From positions 496,496 to 560,495 of the forward strand of contig CAUYUJ010018726.1 of assembly GCA_963575745.1 (NCBI GenBank): a stretch of DNA of 64,000 nt. The letters run 5' to 3'. Shown here one piece after another: positions 52,960 to 62,680 of the stretch. The stretch comes from Prorocentrum cordatum. Taxonomy: Eukaryota; Sar; Dinophyceae; Prorocentrales; Prorocentraceae. Position 1 is the first letter of the stretch. Every line of letters begins with the position of its first letter. Position numbers and translations under genes: made by a program. The notes beneath the pieces were generated by a model. That model saw only the letters and a program-made list of their open reading frames with translations, did not search any database and was not told the DNA's origin.

Positions 52960-54130
52960 TTGGGAATGGAGCCGAGGCCAGATATAGGCTTCCCTGGCGC
53001 ATCTAAACCGCCGAGGTACGGGGGGTCCATGTGGAACGTATTCCAATGGCGAGCTGCGCCGAAGGGAACGCCATCAGGTGGCTACGCCCCGAGTGGCGCG
53101 GCGAAGGGGCCACCGACTCCGTGGCCCGCCACGGGGCCAGCGCCGGCTTCGACTTCGGGCAGCGGCTACAATCCCGAGGTCCCATTGAGGCCGAAGGGAG
53201 GCAGTCGATGGCCGCGCGCGGCGCCTCCTCCTCCTCCTGAGGCGCAGGCCAAGCCCGAGACGCCCGAGCAGAAGGCCAAGTCACCGCCGCCGGCGACGAC
53301 GCCGAGAGAAGCGGAGAAAAACACTTCCGCCAACAGGGCAGCCGCCGCGCAAGGCCGCCTTCAAGTCGGCGTTCAGGACGAATGCAGATGCCAAGGGGCC
53401 GTCGAACATGTCCGAAAGTAGTGCGACAGCGTCGACGGGCGCGGCGGGGGCGAAAGCGCAATCGCCCCGGCTGTCACAACCCCCACTGCCGAATGATCCG
53501 CCCCAGGCAACGCCGGCGGGCCCTCGAGGCGCAGGATCCCACCTCTGCGTCCGCCATGGCCGCCGACGCCGCCGATGGCGCCGCCTCCTGCGGCCAGGCC
53601 AGCGGCGCCGCCGGCGGGCCCGCCGCCTCCGGCTGGACAGCCGCAGGCGCTTATGGACCCACCTCTTCCATTTGGACCACCGCCGAAGGCAGCGCCGCGA
53701 ACTGCGCGGGCGGAAATTTGCACGTCGGCTCCGCCCACTTCGTCGGCGGGGCCGCAGACGCCAGGGGTGCCCCTTCCGCCTGCGCACGCGCCGCCATCGC
53801 AGACGCAGGCTCCGCCGGCCGGCTCACCTCCGAATCGTTCGCCACCCGCGACGTCGGGAAGTGCTGGGTCGTCGGGAGACGCTGGACCGAAGGGGCAGAA
53901 GGAGGGCGGCGTCTCTTCGAGCTCAGCGCGCGCCAGGGGGATGCAGGACCCTGGCCCCCCGGGGATTGACGACCCCCATGGCAGAGCTCGTCAACGTGGC
54001 GGTCGCTCCTCGCATCGAGCGCTGGTCTTTCGCCCAGACGCGCGCGACCCGCTCGAGGCTTATCGAGATGAGTGCACTTCACACCAGGTTTGTCGGCCAG
54101 AATTTCTTCGACTACGCAAGGAGATGTGCT
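52960..54130 (+). pseudogene. Pro/Gly/Ala-rich linker-like ORF segment
   Basis: Overlapping + frames (52960-53421, 53408-54250 and 53575-54132) encode Pro-, Ala- and Gln-rich low-complexity protein (TPSGGYAPSGAAKGPPTPWP). They end in LVNVAVAPRIERWSFAQTRA. It reads as a flexible linker ahead of the next globular ORF, with frame changes. Confidence 0.4.
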
Positions 54131-55220
54131 GATCAAGGACTGGTGCAATGCCGCGGTGGAGCACGCGTGGAAGAACATATGTTCGTTCCCCGACATCGGC
54201 ATCATGCTGCTTTCGGACTCAATTGCGACATTCCACAAAACACGCGGTAACAAAAGAACAGCCCGGCGAGGCGAAGACGCTCCTTCGGATAAGATTGCGC
54301 AACCAAGCCGCCAGGTGCTATGCATGCTGCCATGGCGGCATCACCCCCCGACCACTTCGACGTTGGACCATCACGGAAAGGTCAACCTCGACAGACAAAA
54401 CATCTCCATGACAGACGCTGGGTTCCGGTCCGGTGTCGCGTACTGTTACGGAGTGGAAATTGTCTGGGCTCTGGGAGCCATGACAGGCGCTTGCGCGCCG
54501 CGGCGCTGGGGGCTGATATTCAGCAGTTCTTTAACCTGGAGGAGCTGTGCAAGTGAAGCAGCTGGTGGATATGCAGCCTGGCTATGCCCAAAGGGATCAT
54601 ACCTACGCGGTGGTCTGGGGCTGGGCGATGCCCAGTCCTGGGGGATCTCTCCTACCAGCGGCGATTATGTTGCCTGGAACACACTTGCCAGCCGAGCCGC
54701 CGCTATCGCGAACAAAAGGACGAGGCACTGGGAGGAGGCTGGAATTCCTTGCGGAATGTCATGGGTGCGAGGGTCGGATCTTCACAGGAAAGGTGAACAC
54801 CCCGTCAGTGATCCGTGGCACTTCACAGCGTACCCTGGTCATTCGTATGCGAGGGAAATGGCCAGATACATTGCCAACGCCTGCAATGTTTGCATCGAGG
54901 TGAATGCCAGCCCAGGGGAGAGTCCCAGAGGAGGCTGCGCCTGCACCAACGACGAGAAGCAAAGGGGTATTATAAAACTTGCCCGGATGAATCGAGTTGA
55001 ATGCATCGTCGACTGCGTGCCCGACAGCCAGGGTGGATTCCAAAGACTGGCGACCCCAGCGTGCGAATCCTTCCTCCCTTTTAGTCTTCAAGGCACTTTG
55101 TTGCCCATGCTGACGCGCGTGGACGCGGGTCCGGCGAGGTTCACATATAGGATAACGGAGAAGGGCGCAGCTGCGAGATCGTCGTGGGCAGACGCGCCGA
55201 CATGCGCCCCCCTACCATGA
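54072..55220 (+). pseudogene. Unknown globular ORF A of the 3' region
   Basis: 382-codon + frame ending TGA 55218-55220. It has protein-like sequence throughout most of its length: VLIKDWCNAAVEHAWKNICS, DIGIMLLSDSIATFHKTRGN, DAGFRSGVAYCYGVEIVWAL, YAREMARYIANACNVCIEVN, RVECIVDCVPDSQGGFQRLA and VDAGPARFTYRITEKG. A central part (about 54470-54760) reads better in another frame (EELCK, YAQRDHTYAV), so two compensating shifts are likely. No catalytic motif is recognised. Overlap with the preceding Pro-rich frame suggests both come from one long ancestral ORF. Confidence 0.5.
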
Positions 55221-55304
55221 TCGCGTTTCAAATTCTGCAGTGCTGCCCGATGGCAACCTCGTGTTCCGCGAGAGAACGCGCGACGACAGGGTGAATCGGA
55301 TCCC

Positions 55305-56252
55305 GTGACAGGACCCGCCGAAGGGGCTCGAGCTGGCTGCGCTAGCGACGCCCCGAAGACGCGGGACAAGGGCTCGGTGGATGATTGGAAAATATACAAT
55401 ATTCTTTGCTCGAAAACTCTGGCTTCCGCAACGTGGATGGACGCGGCGAGGTCAACCCTCGACGGGGGAGCCATTGTCTGCCTTCGCGCCCTCGAGTCGA
55501 GCGAGTCGCGCCCGAGACCGATCATTACCGGGCCTGATACAGTCGAGACGATCGAGAACAAAGGCAAGCTTATAGGCAAGGAGGTTTCCCGCGATAGTCA
55601 GGTGGAATGCCAGTTGCTACTGTCATATGTTCCATCGATCCCAAAGGGGCTGGATCGTGAACTGATGCCCGACGATGCCTCGCATCAGCAAAGTGGCACC
55701 CGCGCCGGCTCCAAGGGCGGACTGGCAGCAGGAATGCGACGTGCAAGCTGCCCACTGCCTACACATCAATACCTTTCTCGATCGGTAATTCAGCGGCTGA
55801 GTGCGAGGCGCCTGTGCACGGGTGACAACGGCATGTCAGGGACGCTATGCGACCTTTTTGACATTGCCGGGCTGGTGGTCGATGTTCGGCCAGAACACAT
55901 TATTGTCTTTTTGCCGTTCGACCTTCCGTCCAGCTTCGCGCGCGCAAAGAGGAACGAAGAGTGGGGGTTCTACTCGCGCGCGAACAACATCAACAGGCTC
56001 GAAACAGTCCTCAACGCGGGCGTCTTCGTTGTACCCAGAGAGCAAGACGGAGGGCGAACGAAGCATTATAAAACCTCCAACACGCCTGCGGAAGGCGTAT
56101 TCGCCTTTGAGGACTTCATGAGTATCCCGTTGCAGCACGCTACATATCCTGCCGCGGCCGAGATCTTCGACGACGGGCTGGCAGTGACGCGTGAATTTCA
56201 GATTCTGGCTCCGCCTTCGGAGTCTGGGGGATTCAAGGCCGTAGACTCGTAG
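55305..56252 (+). pseudogene. Unknown globular ORF B of the 3' region
   Basis: 315-codon + frame ending TAG 56250-56252. Coherent segments: DDWKIYNILCSKTLASATWM, VVDVRPEHIIVFLPFDLPSS, KRNEEWGFYSRANNINRLET, VLNAGVFVVPREQDGG and EGVFAFEDFMSIPLQHATYP. It is aromatic-rich and balanced, unlike the GC-driven chance frames elsewhere. Only about 85 bp separate it from ORF A, and no alternative strand competes. Family not recognised. Confidence 0.5.
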
Positions 56253-56309
56253 AAGAGCAAGCAGCGCTGCTGCGCGCATCCCCAGAACCTGGCACGCACT
56301 GCTCTTCGC

Positions 56310-57297
56310 TTGTATTCTATGGCGCTTCTGCAAACAAGCGCCAGGGGACTTTGGCTATACCGTCTCGAGGTGTCGAACGGAGACGGGTTCGATTTGGATG
56401 TCGCCGCCGTCGTTGACCCAGATCTTCTCGCCCCAGTGGAGAAGGCGGGGTTCGGGCGGAGAGAAATGGTTCTTGTGCCACCCTGGCAGACACTGGAGGT
56501 GGCGCGGCAAATTCAAGGCTATGGCCCGACGAGGATCGACAACGAGGTGCAGATGCGGGATGCCTGTCGGGGACTATGCAGTCCTCGCAGCGAGAGCAGC
56601 TTCAGGAAATTCGTGACAACAGGAAAATGCAGATCGAACGCCTCCGTAAATTTGCTGCCCAAGCGGACTGCCTTGGTTGAGCGAGATGAATTGGGGAACA
56701 GAGCTAGAGACATACCAGTTCTATAGAGAGTGCTGTGTACCTCCCGACGCGAACACCCTGGCCCGCCTGGACAGAATGCTGAAGCTCGAGATGAGCAGCA
56801 CCAGCCCCGCAAAGGTGGAGGTGGATAACAGCTGGGCGCAGTCTTCGATCAGAGACTTCGCGACTTATAAGCTGATGAACCCGCTGCCCCCTGATGGAGA
56901 GGATGGTGACATGGGCCAAGGGGGCATCGCACCCGATCCAGACGCTGACGATCACACAGAAGCAGATGATGCTGAGGATGACTGGATTTGGGCTTGCTTC
57001 GGCCGTTTTGGCAAGATTGGGTTCCATCTGCGCATGAAAGATTGCGGACTGACAGCGACAACACCCACGCTCGGACAGTTGCTCATCGTAGGACCGACCA
57101 TTCCACCCGGAAGGAGGCCTCTGCGCCCAAGCTGTGGCAATCTGAGAGGAACGGGGCACAAGAAGGTTTATTATGCGAGTGCTAGAGTTCGTTATCCTTT
57201 CAAGGAGCTGCATCCGGCTCCCTCCCCAGACATGCGGCCACCTGACCCCTGGGAAGGGGGAAGGGGCGCCATTCCACCAACCGCCCCCAATGAATGA
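56310..57297 (+). pseudogene. Unknown ORF C of the 3' region, two overlapping frames
   Basis: The frame 56310-56726 (ALLQTSARGLWLYRLEVSNG ... REMVLVPPWQTLEVARQIQG) overlaps the frame 56677-57297 (LETYQFYRECCVPPDANTLA ... acidic EDGDMGQGGIAPDPDADDHT ... WIWACFGRFGKIGFHLRMKD). The 50-bp overlap in different frames suggests a single frameshift in one ancestral protein. An acidic linker sits in the middle. Function unknown. Confidence 0.45.
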
Positions 57298-58290
57298 TGC
57301 GAGGCCGTTGACCAAGGAATGCCCAGCGGTGGTGACGGGGACTATGTCATGGGCGGAGCAGGTACACATCTGTCCCCAACTTGGATGCCACTGCGCTTCG
57401 TACAGGGAGGTGCGCGAGGGCTCGAAGGAGAGGCCAGAGTTGTTTAAGCTGGTGGTTTCGTGTGATCACTGCAAGAAACCCAATGCCGCGATGCGTATCG
57501 ACCTACGCATTCCTCACCAACGTGTATATTCGCGCTGGGCCGACGCACATAAACATAATGTCCCTTATGAGATCTTGGCCAACGAAAAGCGGATGTTTGG
57601 GCGGTGGCGTCAAGTTGAGATCAGCGAAGGCGCGGCGAACATTTCCGAGGAGACTGACAGTTCGATGCCAATGTCTGTGGATTCGGATCGCCTTCAGAAT
57701 GAGGGAGGTCGGTCGTCCGCCGCGGGCGTGGAAGTCGACTCCGACCGCCCCCGCCTTGAGCGAGGGCAGTCTTCCACCGGGTGTCTGGATGGGGGAGCGC
57801 ATGGTTATGCCGCGACTGTCCAGCTTGTTCTTTTACCCTCGGCTGCTGACACGCTTGCTCGAAGCCAAGAGCCTCTGGGGGTGCCGAGCCTAAGCATGGG
57901 CAGCCGCCCGTTAAGGAGGGCCCAGAGCAGATCAGTCTGAACGCGTCTGACGAAGAAGACGAACAGTCAGGCAAGCCAGCTGAGAAGCAAGACGAAAAAG
58001 TGGACGAGCCGGCCGATGTTATACCTCGTAAGGGCCCGCCTGAGCTGGTTCCTTTGGATGTGATATCCGACGGACTTCCTCATGCTTTCACGGGGCTCCG
58101 ACGCCGCCCAAATGCGAACAAATCTCGACCAGCGAGTGCCAGCAGAGGAAGAAGGAGTTGGGAGAGACAGCTCATGTTGGGCTCGAACACGCCGAGAAGG
58201 ACGAGCACGGTGCTCCGCTCATCGAAGACGAGGACGACGGAGCACACTGTGCCATCCCAATCGAGTTGGCACGGAGGCTGGAATAACACC
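57173..58290 (+). pseudogene. Unknown ORF D with paired cysteines and acidic tail
   Basis: The frame 57173-57940 has HICPQLGCHCASYREVREGS, LFKLVVSCDHCKKPNAAMRI (CxxC) and HQRVYSRWADAHKHNVPYEI, consistent with a small zinc-binding fold. A charged Ser/Asp/Arg-rich tail follows. Past TGA 57938-57940 a coherent acidic stretch continues (NASDEEDEQSGKPAEKQDEK, 57940-58060, then KKELGETAHVGLEHAEKDEH in the next frame) to a TAA near 58288. It looks like part of a larger protein; family not recognised. Confidence 0.45.
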
Positions 58291-59126
58291 GCGACGCTGG
58301 CCCAGAGCCCTTCGAGGACCGAGACAAGAGAGATAGTGGATACGAGAAGCGGACGCCGGAGTGGGCGCAGGGATTGGTTGGCGACCCATTGATTGAGTTC
58401 TTTCGCACTTTGACTGCTGAAGACGGTGCCGAGACTCGACGGTTCCTGCGTGCCCGCTTCAACGCAGTCGAGCCACGCCGTCTCCCATCCCCCGAGTTCC
58501 GCCGCATCTCAATGAGTTTAGTCGGTGAACGACGCGAACAGGCGTGGTACTCGGGCATGGACGCGGAGGAAACTGGACGCCTAGGCTCGCTCATAGTCAA
58601 CTTAGCGATGCACAGTGCGGCCCACATCCACAGCTCAGTGGGGTGGATCGAGGCGTGAGTTATGGTCGAGATGCTGGGCGATAGGGGCTATGATAGAGTA
58701 TGGGCACGCTTCATGCATGCCCTCGCCCAATTGCCTCCCGACACGATCCGGGTCCTCGGCGTGGATATGACGTACGCAGATACGGGCCCAACCGCCGAAC
58801 CTGACGACTGGGTAGACAGTTTCGGTCATATGCCGATGGAGGATGACGGTGCCGACGCGGGAGTACATGCGATGCCACCTTCGGCTATAGCGCCGTTGAT
58901 GTTTCGCGCTTGCAAGGGCCATTCTGTTCGGGTCATAGACCCGAAACGCATGCGCATCAGGTGCGAAGCGGCTGCGAGGTACTCCCATCAGGCCACTGTC
59001 ATTCCCTTGGACGACACAGCCATGAAGCGGTCTATGACCAGACACTTCGAGTCACCAAACAAAGACCTCCAAGGCATTCCGCAGTCGTTTCATTACTTGC
59101 ATCCCGACCAAGCTTGGGCCGCATGA
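58291..59126 (+). pseudogene. Unknown ORF E of the 3' region
   Basis: Segments in order: YEKRTPEWAQGLVGDPLIEF and RRFLRARFNAVEPRRLPSPE (to TGA 58656-58658), then 58662-59126 with MLGDRGYDRVWARFMHALAQ, LPPDTIRVLGVDMTYADTGP and KGHSVRVIDPKRMRIRCEAA. The gap between the two frames is only 3 bp, so they are probably one protein. No catalytic motif recognised. Confidence 0.45.
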
Positions 59127-60063
59127 CCCCCCAGATGATGTAGTCATTTGGAGCGGCGAGCGGGGTTCCTACGGGGCACAGTAGTTGGTCGAGAATACCC
59201 AGACTGGCTAGACCAGCGAAGCGCACGGAGAATTGCCAAGGTGGCTCAGACCAGGCGGATGGGCGCGTGCAGTGGCTGGCCAGGCTCTGGATGCTAGTGT
59301 TTTTGGTCTAGACGATCCGCATCCGCTATCGGAGGTGCACGCGCTCGCGCTTGAGCCCCGCATCTTCGAGAATCAGGACATCTGGTTACAACGCGACGGT
59401 ACACTGGCGATCACTTTCCGCCCCAAGTGGAGCGATGCTCACCAAATCATGCGGCGTTCTGCGTCGGGAGTGCAGCGCGCGCAGGCGTCGTAGACGCTGG
59501 TCTATGACCGACGTTTCGCGGCCCTCCAAGTCTATCGCGAGTTTGGTTCGGCCTGCGTCGATTGGGCAAGTCGGCATCACGAGCTGTGCCGCCTGCCCAA
59601 CGAGGACATCGGTGATGGGCTGGCCTCCGCGGAGCAGAAAGCCGCGCTGTGCGCGCCTGACTTCTGGGGCGACGGGCACCTCCAGTTCGGCGACGATTGT
59701 CGCAATTGGATCGGGGCGCTGACGTGTTCCGCGCGTCGGGCTACCGCGCAGCGCGGGGCCCGCATTTCCGACGCCAGTTCTATCAAGCCGAAGGTCGTCT
59801 ACAAGGATATCGGCCTTAGAATGAGGGCTCGCTCGGACTATGTCCGCTACCCAGGGGCAAAGAGATGGGCCGGGGCAGATGCTGATCGTGCACAGGCAAG
59901 GACGCACAGCAAGTGGAAAGGGGTTGATGCTGAAGGCATGGCCCTGCGCAGAGACAACGCCCTACAAGGTAAGACTGCTTATAGCAGTAACGTCATGACC
60001 GTCTTTCCCTGGTTACCCACGTCACTGGGCGACGAATTACCTGCGCCGCAGAACCCCACGTAA
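59127..60063 (+). pseudogene. Unknown ORF F, one frame with a single stop
   Basis: 59233-60063 is a single + frame of 277 codons interrupted only by TAG 59491-59493: GVQRAQAS, stop, TLVYDRRFAALQVYREFGSA. It continues DFWGDGHLQFGDDCRNWIGA and ISDASSIKPKVVYKDIGLRM to TAA 60061-60063. The clean continuation across the stop shows that this was a coding region recently enough to remain readable. 59127-59232 has no clear frame. Function unknown. Confidence 0.5.
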
Positions 60064-60079
60064 GCTCGAGAAGACGAGG

Positions 60080-60823
60080 ATGTTGACTCGGAGGTGGATC
60101 AAGTTCCAGAACTCCCACCTTGGCACGCTGGCAACAGGGAAATGCGCGGTGGTTCATCCAAAAGAATGGTGGCCAGACATCAGCAGGAGGGTGATGAGTG
60201 AGAACGGCTATGCCATACTGAACCCCTTCGACTGGGACTACACCCTTCCGGCTGAGCGCTACCAAGAGGAACCGAGCTGTGCATGGTCTGCATGGTGCAT
60301 GGCGGCTCCAGGAACGAAGGACATCGAGCCGCTCGCCAGTCTGAAGGCTGCCATGGCGGTGGAGATTGCGGACTACTGGCCGCGGGCAGAGTTCCGTAGG
60401 GCCCCTATGCCTAAGGCGCGGGCTACGCGCGCGGGCGCGCCAGCCGACCTGTGTCGGGGCTGCTGCACCGTCTCGCGAGCCATCTGGCAAGGCGCCCGGC
60501 GGCCGCGCTCCGCGAAGCCTGAGGGCCGCTCTGCGGCAGCAAGGACGGGGGACGGCGCAGCGGGCAAGGGCGAGGACAACGACAGCAGCGGCAAGGAATC
60601 CAAGAGGCCAAGCAGCCGAGCGCCGGATGACCAACAGGAATCCAGGCGGCGCCGAGCTGAGGACCCAACGCGGCGGGGCACGCCCCACAGTGCGGGAGCA
60701 GCCTCTTCGAGTTCAATGCTAGCTGCGCGGCCTCCTGCGGCCCTTGACTTTCGATCTCGGGATGCCCCGTGGCGCGCCAAGGCTGATGCCTCGCGGCGCA
60801 GGGCGGATGCGGACAGGAGGTGA
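60080..60823 (+). pseudogene. Unknown ORF G, C-terminal charged region
   Basis: 248-codon frame (TGA 60821-60823) starting MLTRRWIKFQNSHLGTLATG. A globular N-terminal half (VVHPKEWWPDISRRVMSENG, NPFDWDYTLPAERYQEEPSC) is followed by a Lys/Arg/Ser/Glu-rich disordered tail (KGEDNDSSGKESKRPSSRAP). It is the last of the + strand series before the right-hand repeat and could be the C-terminus of the long unknown protein. Confidence 0.45.
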
Positions 60824-61240
60824 GATCGCCCATGGCGCGCGCGCGCCGACGCGGAACCGCTTCCCACGGATTCTTCCAACCCGTGGCAGGGAGATGCTGC
60901 GACTTGGTGGTCATCGTGGACAGCTGGTACAATGGCGGCTGTGGTCCACGTGCTCACACGCGAGGGTGCGAGGAAGAGAACGAGGGGGGAAGGCGGCTAG
61001 GAAGATGGTACCCCTTCGAGATTCATGTTTGCGGCTCAACTACGTCAGTAAGGGATGGTTTGAGTCGCCGTGGCACAAAGGTGCTTTGCGCCGCGCCTGT
61101 GGCACGCCGATCCAGACAGTTGGAGAACTGTCCGCCGGGCGCCGCGTGTCCAGACGCTCGCGTGAAAAGTCGGGGCGAAACCGAAATCAGCTTCGTCCGC
61201 CCGCGCGAGTGGAGCTCGCCGGGCCAGCCGCAGGGGGAGT
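60824..61240. other. Spacer before the right-hand repeat
   Basis: No supportable gene. If the flanking repeats are LTRs, this would be the 3' untranslated end; no clear polypurine tract is seen (the AGGGGGAGT just before 61241 is a weak candidate). Confidence 0.4.
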
Positions 61241-61588
61241 TGATTTATTCACCCCCCCGTGCCCACTTCTGACCCACAGTTTCGACGCAGCTGTTGTGGG
61301 TTGGCTCAAGTAAAAAGAGCGCGGCCCGCCCGCCCGGCGCGCGCGCCCTCCCGGGCCGGCCGGGCGCGCATCCCTGGCCGGTCGGCCTCCTGACAATTTG
61401 TTGCTAGCCCAAGCTTAACGGACATTACCATGCCCATCCGGCCATGGCGGTGAGAGACACATCAACCACACTGAATATGTACCCGAGCAAGAGACTACTA
61501 CAGGAAGAAGACGAGGGAGAACAATTACGATATGATCGTGATACCATTATGCCTATCATCACATGCGTATAAAACGCCCATAGCATCA
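61241..61588 (+). repeat. Right member of the ~340-bp direct-repeat pair (LTR candidate)
   Basis: Starts TGATTTATTCACCC and ends ...CATAGCATCA. Same orientation and word order as 38531-38866, with a GC-rich middle that differs. A short purine run precedes it. No matching 4-6-bp duplication flanks the pair (AGAGT on the left, ATGAG on the right). Confidence 0.75.
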
Positions 61589-61599
61589 ATGAGTTAGCA

Positions 61600-61870
61600 A
61601 AATATTCAGTTGTTACGAGCTTTCCAGACGAATGTGCGCGGTGCTAAGGTGAGAGCCTCATTTTGGAATCAATCCCCCTCCATCCTTGGAGCTGTGGCAT
61701 GCTGTCGAGGCGAGGGCGCGAGGAGCTGAAGCGCGAGCCTCATTTCGAAACAACTCCCAATCCGCGCGTGTAGAAGTTGCAAGCCTGAGGCTGCAGGATC
61801 ATACACGGTGAGGAAGCGTCGGGCGAAGCCCCTGGCTTGCCGTCCCTACCAGCCTGTCTGGGGGTGCGAC
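61600..61870 (+). repeat. Interspersed repeat relic related to 6.9-7.3 kb
   Basis: GAATGTGCGCGGTGCTAAGG then GAGAGCCTCATTTTGGAATC (61634-61682), a second partial unit at 61712-61750 (GGCGCGAGGAGCTGAAGCGC) and a GTCTGGGGGTGCGACAAAG end (61856-61875). Word order parallels 7052-7300. Confidence 0.5.
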
Positions 61871-62680
61871 AAAGAGAAGTTATTTGTCAGGGCGAGGGAC
61901 GGATGATGAGGTGGAGTAGGAGGAGGGCGAGAAGAAGAAGGGTTAGGAGGAGGAGTGCGAGGAGGAGGCAGAGGAAGCATGACGCAGCATGACCGGCATT
62001 CGCTCAAAGTGGGCCTCCGGACCCGTCCTGGGGCCCATCGAGGCAAGTTCTTTCTGCTGCGTTCAGCCGTGGCGACGAGAACTTTCAGCAACGTCCAGGA
62101 GGAGGAGCAGGATGAAAAGGATCAGGAGGAGGCGCAAGGCATGAAGCTCGGTGCAAGCCGCGGTCCGCCGGAAGGGCGGTCCACGCTCGGCGCGGGCATC
62201 GAGCCAGAACGCCCGGAGGGCCGGGCCGTCGTTCTCGAAGGACCACGGGCACCGCGGGCCTGCCCCTCGGTCAGGCCCAGGCCTTGGGGCACGTAAAACC
62301 TCCCGGCTTCAGGCCCAGCGTATGGTGACGTCGGAAGCCAACGGCCGAACCAATCCAGAGTAAGCGCATCGGCGGCCGCTCCGGGGTTCTCTTCGTGCCC
62401 GCCTCCGCGAGCACGCCGCGGAGCAGGGTGTCGGCCCGGCGGAGGCCGCGCTGCCCACGCTCCGCCTCGTTCAAGCCGTGAACCCGACCTCGCTCGTGAG
62501 CTCGTCCGCCGACTTGCCGCAGGGCTTCTGCATCTGACCGTACATCGACAAAATGTTGCACCGGGTTTGCCGCACTCTGACACGTCTGTTTCACCGGGCA
62601 TTCCCCCGCTCACATGGTCTTAGAACTTATTACTTGGCGCATGACGGAGAGCTTTTGAGCCCCCCACGGGTTCCGACATA
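61871..62680. other. No supportable gene
   Basis: A GGA-rich stretch (61895-61980) is followed by GC-rich mixed sequence with frames open on both strands. A minus frame 62122-62613 has no recognisable domain. Confidence 0.5.

Larger units (their letters stand above)
38531..61588 (+). mobile_element. Candidate giant Ty1/copia-like retrotransposon (~23 kb)
   Basis: The bracketing direct repeats enclose, all on the + strand: a Cys-rich coiled-coil ORF, gag-like pieces with a zinc motif, aspartic protease remnant, integrase, RT and RNase H (integrase before RT, as in Ty1/copia). About 10 kb of unknown decayed ORFs follow. Microsatellite and GC-repeat insertions lie at 43264-44170 and 48921-49090. 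The element is heavily mutated. The unit is an inference: it could instead be a copia element next to an unrelated element, with the repeats an independent dispersed family. Confidence 0.5.

Noticed and set aside
62122-62613. 163-codon minus frame
   Set aside because: Arg/Pro/Gly-rich with no recognisable motif; competing open frames on the + strand.
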